A stretch of DNA of 64,000 bases, taken from contig NZ_JACHCQ010000003.1 of NCBI RefSeq assembly GCF_014205835.1, forward strand, positions 62,001 to 126,000, given 5' to 3'. Of the stretch, positions 26,151 through 34,645 are shown one piece after another. The notes beneath the pieces are model-generated. The model did no database searches. It worked only from the letters and a program-made list of their open reading frames with translations, and was not told where the DNA came from. This DNA comes from Pedobacter sp. AK013 (GTDB lineage Bacteria; Bacteroidota; Bacteroidia; Sphingobacteriales; Sphingobacteriaceae). The stretch's first letter is position 1, and the number at the start of each line of letters is the position of its first letter. The position numbers were made by a program, and so were the translations under genes.

Positions 26151-28439
26151 CTATTTTTCTGTTGATAATGAATAAGGGAAATCAGCTGGATTCGAACCCC
26201 TGGTTTTATTCGGCGTTGCTGTCATATTAAAATTTAACACCGCACCTTTTTGTATACCACTGTGGCTGATCCAGTTTTTAGAATATGGTTTACCATTCAT
26301 CAGCAATGACTGAACATAACGGTTATTATCGCTATTGGCAGCTGCGTTAATCACCACAGTTTTACCATTTTCTAAAGTAATGGTTACCTTTTTAAACAAA
26401 GGAGCACCTAAAACATACTGATCAACTGCTGGTGTTACCGGGTAAAAGCCCATTGCTGAGAAAACGTACCAGGCAGAAGTTTGCCCGTTATCTTCATCAC
26501 CACAATATCCATCAGGGGTAGCTTTATACATCCTGTTCATGGTTTCGCGCACCCAATATTGTGTTTTATAAGGTGCACCACCATAGTTGTATAGGTAGAT
26601 CATGTGCTGAATCGGTTGGTTACCATGTGCGTACTGGCCCATGTTGGCAATCTGCATTTCGCGGATTTCGTGAATTACACCACCATAAGCACTTTCATCA
26701 AATACCGGAGGCATAGAAAAAACCGAATCCAATTTGCTTACAAATTTACCGTGGCCACCCATTAATTTGGCTAAACCATCAACATCCTGGAAAACCGACC
26801 AGGTATAATGCCAGCTGTTACCTTCGGTAAATGCACCGCCCCATTTAAATGGGCTGAACGGGCTTTGGAAAGTTCCATCCTGATTTTTGCCACGCATTAA
26901 ACCAGAAGCTAGATCGAAAAGATTCTTGTAGTTCATGGCTCTTTTCTTATAGATATCAATCTCTGATGCTGGTTTACCTAAAGCTCTACCCAACTGGTAA
27001 ATGGTGAAATCATCATAAGCATACTCTAATGTTTTAGCGGCATTTTCGTTCTTTTTCACATCAAAAGGCACATAACCCAATTCGTTATAATATTTAACAC
27101 CATCACGACCAACTGCCTCCATTGGGCCTTCGTTGTTTGCGCCATGCTTTAAAGCCTGCCAAAGTGTTTCAATGTCGTAGCCACGCATACCTTTAATGTA
27201 AGCATCAGAAACTACCGAAGCAGAATTGTTACCCACCATAATATTGGCATAACCCGGGCTGCTCCACTCTGGCAACCAACCGCCTTCTTTGTAATCGTTG
27301 ATTAAACCTTGCTGCATTTCTTTGTTGATAGAAGGATAAACCAGGTTTAAGAAAGGGTATAAAGCCCTAAACGTATCCCAGAAACCGGTACCTGCAAACA
27401 TATAACCTGGTAAAACCTGCCCGTTATAAGGGCTCCAGTGTACGATCTGGTTTTGTGCATCAATTTCATATAGTTTATTCGGGAAGAACAAAGTGCGGTA
27501 CATGGCAGAATAAAATGTACGGGTTTGATCAATCGTACCACCTTCAACCGAAATTTTACTTAAAGTTTTGTTCCAGGTTGCTCTACCTTTTGCTTTGGTT
27601 GCATCGAAACCATCGTTAGCCAATTCTCTTTTTAGGTTTAAATCGGCCTGTTCGAAGCTGATAAATGAAGAAGCCACTTTTGCAATTACCTGCTCACCTT
27701 TTTGGGTAGCGAAACCAATAACGGCACCAGCATGATCAACAGTCAGTTCTAAATCTTTATCATTTAATTTTTTGTCATCCCAGGTTTTGGCCAACTTGAA
27801 ATCTTTATTGAAATAAATTACAAAGTAATTTTTGAAATTTTTAGGCAGAGGACCACGGGCATATTTAGTAGTATAACCGATAATTTTCCTTTCTGCAGGT
27901 ATAATTTTAATGTACGAGCCTTTATTCTGTGCATCTACTACCACATAAGCACTATCAGTTTTAGGAAAAGTAAACCTAAATTGCGCGGCTCTTTCTGTAG
28001 GGGTAATTTCAGTCGTTACATCTGCATCTGCTAAATAAATACTGTAATAATATGGTTTAGAAACCTCTGCTTTATGGCTGAACCAGCTTGCCCGGTCATC
28101 ATCTGTGAATCTTAATTTACCCGTAACAGGCATAATGGAAAAAGCGCCGTAATCATTCATCCATGGCGAAGGTTGGTGTGTTTGTTTAAAACCACGGATT
28201 TTGTCGGCATCGTAAACATAAGCCCACCCATCACCGTTTTTACCTGTTTGTGGAGTCCACATGTTCATTCCCCAAGGCAAACCAATTGCTGGGTAGGTGT
28301 TTCCGTTAGATAATGATGGCTTGGATGCCGTGCCCATTAAAGGGTTTATCCAATCTACCGGATCTGTAATTTTGCCTATTGTTTGTGCGAAGCTGGTTGA
28401 CGCCGCGACACTCAGTAAGGCGATAAATAATCTTTTCAT
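26151..28439 (-). CDS. GH92 family alpha-mannosidase (downstream copy)
   Basis: 762 residues from the ATG at 28439, chosen because a clean signal peptide follows (MKRLFIALLSVAASTSFAQ); a longer frame from 28517 adds 26 residues that look unlike a signal. The protein has the two-domain GH92 layout: an N-terminal beta-sandwich (YVNP-type opening, GNTYPAIGLPWGMNMWTPQT, about 40-270) and a C-terminal (alpha/alpha)6 barrel with GFWDTFRALYPFLNL, GWLPEWSSPGY, EGNSWHYTWSVFQD and GDEDNGQTSAWYVFSAMGFYPV. GH92 enzymes are calcium-dependent inverting exo-alpha-mannosidases. Linkage specificity cannot be read here. Its paralogue is at 31720-33987. Confidence 0.96.
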   Translation of the reverse strand: MKRLFIALLSVAASTSFAQTIGKITDPVDWINPLMGTASKPSLSNGNTYPAIGLPWGMNMWTPQTGKNGDGWAYVYDADKIRGFKQTHQPSPWMNDYGAFSIMPVTGKLRFTDDDRASWFSHKAEVSKPYYYSIYLADADVTTEITPTERAAQFRFTFPKTDSAYVVVDAQNKGSYIKIIPAERKIIGYTTKYARGPLPKNFKNYFVIYFNKDFKLAKTWDDKKLNDKDLELTVDHAGAVIGFATQKGEQVIAKVASSFISFEQADLNLKRELANDGFDATKAKGRATWNKTLSKISVEGGTIDQTRTFYSAMYRTLFFPNKLYEIDAQNQIVHWSPYNGQVLPGYMFAGTGFWDTFRALYPFLNLVYPSINKEMQQGLINDYKEGGWLPEWSSPGYANIMVGNNSASVVSDAYIKGMRGYDIETLWQALKHGANNEGPMEAVGRDGVKYYNELGYVPFDVKKNENAAKTLEYAYDDFTIYQLGRALGKPASEIDIYKKRAMNYKNLFDLASGLMRGKNQDGTFQSPFSPFKWGGAFTEGNSWHYTWSVFQDVDGLAKLMGGHGKFVSKLDSVFSMPPVFDESAYGGVIHEIREMQIANMGQYAHGNQPIQHMIYLYNYGGAPYKTQYWVRETMNRMYKATPDGYCGDEDNGQTSAWYVFSAMGFYPVTPAVDQYVLGAPLFKKVTITLENGKTVVINAAANSDNNRYVQSLLMNGKPYSKNWISHSGIQKGAVLNFNMTATPNKTRGSNPADFPYSLSTEK

Positions 28440-28476
28440 TTGTTGTGTTTGTGTTTTTATATGCTTGTACTTATTT

Positions 28477-29148
28477 TTAAACTTCCGAATTTTTAACGTA
28501 ATCTGCCCAAAGCTCATCTAAATCTTTACCGGTTAATTTTACCCAGATATCTTTGGTATAAGTGTGGTCTCTTAAAGAAGCATCAACGGTTTTAATTATA
28601 CCAGGTTTTACGCTTTTCTCCATCCAGGCAAAAAATCCTGCAGTAATGCGGTAGCTATTTTTATAACTATGTTCTGGTTTTAAGGCGGGAAGCGACCATT
28701 TGGCGTTGGCATTATCTACACCAAATTTATAACGGGCATAATCGGCAATACCCTCTGTTAACCAACCCGGACCAACGCTTCGGCCATAGTCTTGCACAAT
28801 ATGCATCACCTCATGGGTTACTACATCAATATCTTCAGGATGTTTCGTCATCCAGATCGAACTGAAAGTTACTTTACCATCGGCAGTTGCTGCCACACCT
28901 TTATAAGCAGTATCTACAAAAAACTTTACTTCTTTTATAGTTGATGGATTATACGCTTTGGCCAGTTTTGGATAAACTTCAAAAAAAGTTTTGATTAACC
29001 GTTTTTTCAATTGTGGATCAAGTTCTGCGAAATTGCTTTCGAAAGATAAAGTGTAACCACTCTTTTTAATAATTTCCTGTGCTTTTAGCTGTGCAGAAAA
29101 AGCTGAGATCAGCATTGCACAAATCGAAATGGTGAATATTTTTTTCAT
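28477..29148 (-). CDS. Basic secretory protein family peptidase, single domain
   Basis: 223 residues with a signal peptide (1-23, ending QLKAQ) and one complete basic-secretory-protein domain (PF04450 type). The zinc-binding HEVMH (112-116) is followed by GPGWLTEGIADYARYKFG, where a Glu or Asp probably completes the site. The family is predicted to consist of metallopeptidases and is known from plants and from Bacteroidota glycan loci, where it may remove the protein part of glycoproteins. It is a close paralogue of the upstream gene. A perfect operator-like palindrome lies at 29207-29220. Confidence 0.9.
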   Translation of the reverse strand: MKKIFTISICAMLISAFSAQLKAQEIIKKSGYTLSFESNFAELDPQLKKRLIKTFFEVYPKLAKAYNPSTIKEVKFFVDTAYKGVAATADGKVTFSSIWMTKHPEDIDVVTHEVMHIVQDYGRSVGPGWLTEGIADYARYKFGVDNANAKWSLPALKPEHSYKNSYRITAGFFAWMEKSVKPGIIKTVDASLRDHTYTKDIWVKLTGKDLDELWADYVKNSEV

Positions 29149-29206
29149 TAATCAGTGATTTATGGCTTTGGTTAGGATATTTGGTTCTGCAAAATAAATA
29201 TAATAT

Positions 29207-29220
29207 GTAAAACGTTTTAC
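29207..29220. promoter_or_regulatory. LacI-type operator, perfect palindrome GTAAAACGTTTTAC
   Basis: A 14-bp perfect palindrome 59 bp upstream of the single-domain peptidase gene. The central CG with AAA/TTT arms is the form usual for LacI-family operators, and the same site recurs before other genes of the locus. Confidence 0.75.
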
Positions 29221-29325
29221 TAAATGATCAAAAATTTTACTTTATAGATGAATATTTTTATAAACAAGTATTAGGAAAGCCTAGTTTCCCTAGCCATAAG
29301 CCTATAAAACTTAACTTCTCTATAA

Positions 29326-30309
29326 CTATTTTTTACTACTATAGGTAAGACTTACTTTTTGAGGTTCTTTACCGTAATCTTCCCAAAGCTGATCGACAGT
29401 TTTAACTGTTAAAGCTGCCCATGATTGTTCGTTGTACTGATGTGCCCTTAGCTGTTGATCTAAAGTAGCAATTAAGCCCGGTTTTACATTTTGTTCTAAC
29501 CAGGCAAAAAAACGTGCTGTAATGCGGTAGCTATTTTTATAACTCTGTTTCTCATTATACGCGGGCAAACTCCATTTCGAACCCACATTATCTACACCAT
29601 ATTTATAGCGCACATAATCGGCTATGCCTTCGGTTAGCCAAACTGGGCCTGCGCTATAACCATAACCCTGCACAATATGCATAGTTTCATGTGTTACCAC
29701 ATCTATATCAGTTGGGTGTGCCTTCATATAACCTGCACTAAACAAAATTCTATTTCCACTTGCTTCTGCAACCGCTTTATAGGCTGTATCTACCACAAAT
29801 AACACCTCGTGTGTAGATTGATTGTTAAATGTTTTAACTAAGGTTGGATAGATTTCGAAATAAGTAGCCATTAACTTCTTTCTTACCGTTGGATCTAAAT
29901 CCGGGTCTTTGCTGATGAAGGTTAATTCATAACCTTTGTGCTTTTCTTTGCTGTAAGAAACCCAGTTTTTCGAAAGCGCCATAAACAGTTCTTTTTGTAT
30001 TTTCTTTTGAGATTTATTTTTAACCCATTGGCTGTTTACTTTAATTTCTCCGGCTTTGGCCTTAATTGTAGAAGTCTCATCAGTTACAAAATCCAGTACT
30101 ACATTTCTTTTGGTACGGTAGCCATCGGCCTGTGCAAAAAACGGATAAACCTCAAAAAATGCTGCCCTGAGCCTGCCATCCAATGTTGTGTTGGCTATAC
30201 TATCTGCATCATTGATGGTAATTTTATATTCTCTCTGTCCCCGGTTTTGAGCAAAAGCAGCAATACCTAAAAACGAGACTAATGCAATGATTAAAAATTT
30301 CTTTTTCAT
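29326..30309 (-). CDS. Basic secretory protein family peptidase with an extra degenerate domain
   Basis: 327 residues from the ATG at 30309, which begins a signal peptide (MKKKFLIIALVSFLGIAAFAQ). Residues 127-327 form an intact PF04450-type domain with HETMH (207-211) and WLTEGIADYVRYKYGVDN. Residues about 27-118 align with the beginning of that same domain (LRAAFFEVYPFFAQ against LMATYFEIYPTLVK; SQWVKN against AGYMKA) but stop before the zinc site and have no HExxH. So an internal duplication with loss of the catalytic half is visible. It may help substrate binding or folding. The site CTAAAACGTTTAAG lies about 120 bp upstream. Confidence 0.88.
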   Translation of the reverse strand: MKKKFLIIALVSFLGIAAFAQNRGQREYKITINDADSIANTTLDGRLRAAFFEVYPFFAQADGYRTKRNVVLDFVTDETSTIKAKAGEIKVNSQWVKNKSQKKIQKELFMALSKNWVSYSKEKHKGYELTFISKDPDLDPTVRKKLMATYFEIYPTLVKTFNNQSTHEVLFVVDTAYKAVAEASGNRILFSAGYMKAHPTDIDVVTHETMHIVQGYGYSAGPVWLTEGIADYVRYKYGVDNVGSKWSLPAYNEKQSYKNSYRITARFFAWLEQNVKPGLIATLDQQLRAHQYNEQSWAALTVKTVDQLWEDYGKEPQKVSLTYSSKK

Positions 30310-30429
30310 TTGGTTTGTTTGGTGTATGATAAAATGACAATTGGAGTTAACAAAAATCACTTCCCATAAAGCATCAGTTATAATAGCAAACACTGTCTTA
30401 CTGGACTAAAACATAGCTTTAAAACTTAA

Positions 30430-30443
30430 CTAAAACGTTTAAG
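30430..30443. promoter_or_regulatory. Imperfect LacI-type operator CTAAAACGTTTAAG
   Basis: Matches the locus palindrome at most positions and lies upstream of the two-domain peptidase gene. Confidence 0.6.
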
Positions 30444-30603
30444 TAAACAATAATAAGCATATTACTACATAAGCGAAAATTAAATTCATGTTTTTGCGAT
30501 AGAAATTTTCATTAAACGCACAGTGTAGTGCCACAGTGGCCATTAGAAATAAAAATATTACAAAAAATTTTGTAACCGGAAGAGCGTCTTTCGGAGGCAA
30601 GAA

Positions 30604-30642
30604 GCAATCTTCGCACGCTAGTCGTGATCGTTGTAAGATTGC
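30604..30642. repeat. Palindromic repeat between the ROK kinase and peptidase genes
   Basis: GCAATCTT and AAGATTGC enclose CACG/CGTG arms in the style of Bacteroidota REP elements. A second inverted repeat, GTCATTTAG (30712-30720) and CTAAATGAC (30745-30753), lies nearer the kinase gene. The 470-bp gap 30310-30784 otherwise holds only the operator site. Confidence 0.55.
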
Positions 30643-30784
30643 CACAAAAGCCGAAAAATCCTGCTCACAATAATGGTTCTCCGCAGTCAATAATCTGCAA
30701 AAAGACCATCTGTCATTTAGTTGATTTTTGTTGAATATAATCTGCTAAATGACGATGATCGGGAAAAAAAGATAAAAACTAATC

Positions 30785-31660
30785 TTATGTAAGGCTCAAA
30801 TCGCAACAGCTTGCAGCACCAATTAACGCTGCATGTTCTTTTAGTTCTGAAATTTTGATTTCAGTATCTATTCCATTGCCTTTAAGTGTTGCGATTAACT
30901 CTGGAGCAAATGCGCTAAAAGATTGCGCAATATTACCACCAACTATTACAGTATCTATCCTGTGTTCCTTGATAATAGGAATCAGGAACTGCGCCAGATT
31001 ATAGCCAAATTCCATAAAAACCATGGTAGCATGATGATCGGTTTCTACAATTTCCACAAGCTCTTTAACCCCGGCAACTACTTTTCCACTTAGTTGATTA
31101 AAACGTTTTACGAACCAGCGCGTAGATAAGTAATCTTCAGCAATTCCATCTAAAAAAGCAGAGTTCCACAAGTCTGCATCGTAAGCTTTATCGTTTAAGC
31201 AAAGTGAAGATCCGAGCCCCGTTCCTAACGTTAAGCCCAATACGCTCACATTTCCTTTTGCGGCCCCGGCAAAAACTTCGCCTTGTAAAAAGCCAGCTGC
31301 GTCGTTTATAAAGTGGATATTTTCGACGGGAATATCCAATCGTTTAGCCAGCTCTTCTTTCACATTAACCTGATAAAGCGACTTAAACTTATCCTGATCT
31401 TTAATCAATGAAATTCCTTCTTCATAATTAAATGGCCCGGGCATGGCTATACCTACATTTCTAATGCCGTTTTTTACATTCTGAAAAGCGCTATTGATAA
31501 TATCGCACCAAGCCGACAAAATCACTTCTCTATTCTCCTGTGAATTCACAGGGCTACGTTTGATAGAATTCTTCACCAAAGTTCTTGTTTCCAAATCCAC
31601 CAATGCGGCCGTAATATGCGAGCCGCCAATATCTACACCTAATGCAACAGGCTTTTCCAT
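30785..31660 (-). CDS. ROK-family sugar kinase
   Basis: 291 residues of the ROK/hexokinase-like fold. The phosphate-binding motif is LGVDIGGSHITAALVDL (about 7-23); IAMPGPF and FINDAAGFLQGE carry the catalytic Asp region; LGLTLGTGLGSSLCL and VIVGGNIAQS are the second ATP-binding parts. The classical ROK zinc-finger Cys cluster is not seen. The cytoplasmic enzyme probably phosphorylates mannose or a related hexose released by the GH92 enzymes, a role inferred from context. It lies 59 bp downstream of a GH92 gene and is likely cotranscribed. The operator-like TAAAACGTTTTA at 31099-31110 is inside its coding sequence. Confidence 0.9.
   Translation of the reverse strand: MEKPVALGVDIGGSHITAALVDLETRTLVKNSIKRSPVNSQENREVILSAWCDIINSAFQNVKNGIRNVGIAMPGPFNYEEGISLIKDQDKFKSLYQVNVKEELAKRLDIPVENIHFINDAAGFLQGEVFAGAAKGNVSVLGLTLGTGLGSSLCLNDKAYDADLWNSAFLDGIAEDYLSTRWFVKRFNQLSGKVVAGVKELVEIVETDHHATMVFMEFGYNLAQFLIPIIKEHRIDTVIVGGNIAQSFSAFAPELIATLKGNGIDTEIKISELKEHAALIGAASCCDLSLT
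31099..31110. promoter_or_regulatory. Operator-like TAAAACGTTTTA inside the ROK gene
   Basis: A 12-bp perfect palindrome identical to the core of the locus operators. It encodes V-K-R-F in the kinase, so it may be chance; an internal roadblock or loop-forming site is possible. Confidence 0.3.
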
Positions 31661-31719
31661 TCTATATATATTTCTGTTATCTATTCTTTATTAATTCGCC
31701 AAAAGTAGCAATTCAATAT

Positions 31720-33987
31720 CTATTTACTGATTGAAAATGGCTTATCTTCTGCTAATAACCCTCTATTTAACGAAGGTTTAACATTCATCTCTAATTTTAG
31801 CACCCCTCCTTTTAATAAATCGCTATGATTTATAAAGTTTTTGGTATAATTTTTACCGTTTAAGCTTGCTGATTTTATATAAACATGATGAACATCATTT
31901 GCTGGCGCTTCGATAACGAATTTTTTACCATTTTCTAAGTTAATAGTCGTTTTTTTAAACATCGGGCTTCCTAAAACGTACTCACCGGTACCAGGGGTTA
32001 CACTATAAAACCCTAAAGCGCTTAACACATACCACGAAGAAGTTTGCCCTTGATCTTCATCTCCCGGATAACCATTTTCTGTTGCATTGTACAGCTTACG
32101 CATCACTTCGCGGGCGTAAAATTGTGCTTTCCAGGGTTGGTTGGCATAATTGTATAAATAAACCATGTGTTGTATAGGTTGATTGCCATGTGCATATTGG
32201 CCCATGTTGGCCATTACCATTTCGGTCATTTCATGAATCATCCCACCGTACGAACCTACATTTACTTTATTGGGTTCGCTAAAAACAGAATCTAGTTTTG
32301 CCGTGAAATTGCTGTTGCTCCCCATCAAATTAATTAAACCTTTGGTATCATGAAAAACCGACCATTGCCAATGCCAGGCATTTCCTTCTGTAAATGGGCC
32401 TCCCCATTCGGTTGGATCAAAATTTGGCGACCATTTGCCCTCCGCATTCCTTCCCCTCATAAAACGTGTAGATGGATCGTAAACATTTTTATAATTGAAC
32501 ATCGGTTTCTCAAAAATCTCCATATAATGTTTATCGCCAATCATTTTGGCTAAAGCGTAGGCACAATAATCATCGTAGGCATATTCTAATGTTTTTGCAG
32601 TAGCTTCTCTATATTTTGGATAAGGAACATACCCCAGTTGGTTATACTCGGTTACGCCGTCCCTACCATTTGCCGGCCCCCACGGCCCCTTATTCATCGC
32701 TTCGTGATAATAGGCATCTAGCGCCTTTTTTGGATCAAATGTTCTTATTCCTTTGGCCCAGGCATCGGTTAACAAAGAAATAGCATGGTTACCGATCATA
32801 CTTCCGGCTTCGCTGGGAAAAGACCACGAGGGTAACCAACCGCATTGCTCGTAAGCATCGAGCATGGCCTGCATATAATGGCCATGCATTTCTGGTTGCA
32901 CCAGTGTATTTAGTGGAAATTGCGCACGGAAAGTATCCCAAAAACCCGTATCAGTGAACATGTATCCATCGTGTACTTTACCATCATACGGACTAAAGTA
33001 ATATGGTTTTCCTGCTTCATTTATTTCATAAAACTTTCTGGAGAACAAACTTGCCCTAAAAAAGCAGGAGTAAAAAGTCTCCATATCTGCCTTAGATCCG
33101 CCTTCTACTTCTATCTTGCCCAGTGATTTATTCCACACCGCAGCAGCATTTGCTTTCGTATCTTCCAGCGTTTTATCATTGCCCAGTTCTCTTTTTAAAT
33201 TGAGTTCGGCCTGTTGTAAACTGATATAAGATGAAGCGGTCTTCACCTGAACTTTTGTACCTGATTCGAACTGTACAAACGCACCTTTACCTAATCCTTC
33301 GGCAGAAATAGAATCTTTTGTAATGGTATTCCGGTTGTTTTCCCACGTACCATAAGATTTAACCGGTTGATCGAATTGAATGACGAAATAACTTTTCCAA
33401 CCTCTTTTAAAGCCTTCGCCATTGTTTACCCAACCCGTTATTTTACTTTCTTTAGGATAGATCTGAACACCACTTAACCTATTGTACCCGTCTAAAACTA
33501 AAAAGCTTCTTTTGCCTTTTGGATAGCTGAACCTGAGGTGTGCACCACGTTCTGATGGTGAAATCTCAGTGGTAATTTCGTTTTCAAATGTTACTTTGTA
33601 ATAGTTTGGTTTAGCGATCTCATTCTGATGGCTGAACTTGGTTTCACGCTTATCTTCATTTACAATCAGTTCATCAACCATGGGCATTAAAGAAAATACG
33701 GCATAATCTCTTGTCCACGAACTGCATTGGTGTGCTTGCTGAAAGCCTCTGATTTTATCTTTAAAATATTGATATTTCCAACCATCACCATTTTTACCTG
33801 TTTGTGGAGTCCAGGTATGCATGCCAAATGGCAGTGCCGTTGTCGGATAGGTATTCCCTCGGGTAAGTTCGTGTTTAGAGTTGGTGCCCTGCAGCGTATT
33901 CACATAGTGGACCAAATCTTTCTGCTGTGCCAATAACCCTTTGGCAACAAGGCAACATAAAATGGATGCAATTAATTTAAGTTTCAT
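31720..33987 (-). CDS. GH92 family alpha-mannosidase (upstream copy)
   Basis: 755 residues with a signal peptide (1-20, KGLLAQ). The opening LVHYVNTLQGTNSKHELTRG, GNTYPTTALPFGMHTWTPQT, GFWDTFRAQFPLNTL, GWLPSWSFPSEAG, EGNAWHWQWSVFHD and GDEDQGQTSSWYVLSALGFYSV cover both GH92 domains. It is a clear paralogue of the copy at 26151, but different in several loops, so the two may cut different alpha-mannosyl linkages of the same glycan. It follows a decayed small gene and two operator palindromes, and leads the ROK gene. Confidence 0.96.
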   Translation of the reverse strand: MKLKLIASILCCLVAKGLLAQQKDLVHYVNTLQGTNSKHELTRGNTYPTTALPFGMHTWTPQTGKNGDGWKYQYFKDKIRGFQQAHQCSSWTRDYAVFSLMPMVDELIVNEDKRETKFSHQNEIAKPNYYKVTFENEITTEISPSERGAHLRFSYPKGKRSFLVLDGYNRLSGVQIYPKESKITGWVNNGEGFKRGWKSYFVIQFDQPVKSYGTWENNRNTITKDSISAEGLGKGAFVQFESGTKVQVKTASSYISLQQAELNLKRELGNDKTLEDTKANAAAVWNKSLGKIEVEGGSKADMETFYSCFFRASLFSRKFYEINEAGKPYYFSPYDGKVHDGYMFTDTGFWDTFRAQFPLNTLVQPEMHGHYMQAMLDAYEQCGWLPSWSFPSEAGSMIGNHAISLLTDAWAKGIRTFDPKKALDAYYHEAMNKGPWGPANGRDGVTEYNQLGYVPYPKYREATAKTLEYAYDDYCAYALAKMIGDKHYMEIFEKPMFNYKNVYDPSTRFMRGRNAEGKWSPNFDPTEWGGPFTEGNAWHWQWSVFHDTKGLINLMGSNSNFTAKLDSVFSEPNKVNVGSYGGMIHEMTEMVMANMGQYAHGNQPIQHMVYLYNYANQPWKAQFYAREVMRKLYNATENGYPGDEDQGQTSSWYVLSALGFYSVTPGTGEYVLGSPMFKKTTINLENGKKFVIEAPANDVHHVYIKSASLNGKNYTKNFINHSDLLKGGVLKLEMNVKPSLNRGLLAEDKPFSISK

Positions 33988-34041
33988 TTGTTTGTGTGTT
34001 TGCTTTCTTTACCTAAAACCAATCATATTTATCATCAATCT

Positions 34042-34221
34042 TTATAAAGACTGCTCTTTCCCAGTCTGATCTTTAATAAACGATTGGTTAAGTCCATCAT
34101 CGAAAGACCAAATATTCAAACAGGTATCATCTGTAATTAATGGATAAGCATGTGCTTTATCTTTTGCTTTTGTAATTAAATTAAAAAAAAGACAAAGTGC
34201 TACTAAAGAAATTTTTCTCAT
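34042..34221 (-). pseudogene. Decayed 5' remnant of a secreted-protein gene
   Basis: A 59-codon frame starts with a good signal peptide (MRKISLVALCLFFNLITKAK) and continues DDTCLNIWSFDDGLNQSFIKD before a stop. Its ATG is 24 bp from an operator palindrome, the position expected for the first gene of the GH92 transcript. After the stop, a neighbouring frame continues VFIKIDDKYDWF and then ends. This looks like an internally deleted gene keeping both ends. I do not recognise the family. A genuine small secreted peptide is the alternative. Confidence 0.5.
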
Positions 34222-34244
34222 AAATTAATATTTGGTTTTGTTTC

Positions 34245-34258
34245 GTAAATCGTTTTAC
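34245..34258. promoter_or_regulatory. LacI-type operator GTAAATCGTTTTAC
   Basis: One mismatch from the perfect palindrome. It is 24 bp before the remnant's ATG and about 260 bp before the GH92 gene, so it probably overlaps the promoter of that transcript. Confidence 0.65.
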
Positions 34259-34354
34259 CAAATTACCTACTAAATATCTCATGCCAGGCTTAAAATAAGC
34301 TGAGAAAGACATACTGGTTTAAATTGGATTTTCAGGTGGTAAAAGCCCCAACAA

Positions 34355-34370
34355 AGTAAAACGTTTTACT
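34355..34370. promoter_or_regulatory. LacI-type operator, 16-bp perfect palindrome AGTAAAACGTTTTACT
   Basis: The longest perfect copy in the locus, about 97 bp upstream of the neighbouring operator. The 34222-34588 space holds these two sites and otherwise AT-rich DNA without a gene. Confidence 0.75.
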
Positions 34371-34588
34371 AGTGTCAATATTAGTAAAAATATCTTCATG
34401 TTTAGACTTACCTAACTGTAACATATAGGTTACAAAGTATTGATTTAAAAATGAATGGAAAAACAATCATCACCAGTACTATATAAATTGAAAATAGAAG
34501 TATAACACCTCTTTTTAGCTTTAAATTAAGGTATATTATTAGAAGCTTCGCAAGTTAGTCTATCAAAATTATAATTGTGTATTTCGTA

Positions 34589-34626
34589 AAAAAGCCGCAC
34601 CACAATCTCTTATGATACGGCTTTTT
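34589..34626 (-). terminator. Intrinsic terminator after the SusD gene
   Basis: AAAAAGCCG (34589-34597) and CGGCTTTTT (34618-34626) pair, with a T-run on the minus strand, 20 bp past the SusD stop. It separates the susCD transcript from the GH92 transcript. Confidence 0.75.
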
Positions 34627-34645
34627 ATGTTTTAACTTAGCTATA

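Noticed and set aside
26170-26205. GGGGTTCGAATCCAGC on the minus strand, like a tRNA T-loop
   Set aside because: It lies inside the C-terminal codons of the GH92 gene (SNPADFP), and no acceptor or anticodon arm can be formed around it.
28440-28517. Upstream extension of the downstream GH92 gene
   Set aside because: The extra 26 residues are basic and polar and overlap the preceding gene; the internal ATG begins a proper signal peptide.
30439-30690. 83-codon frame on the minus strand between the peptidase and ROK genes
   Set aside because: It runs through a palindromic repeat and the operator region, shows no family motif, and its composition is that of intergenic DNA.
1715-34565. Shared word CGCAAGTTAGTC at about 1718 and 34549
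   Set aside because: A 12-base match is expected many times by chance in 64 kb, and the flanks do not align.
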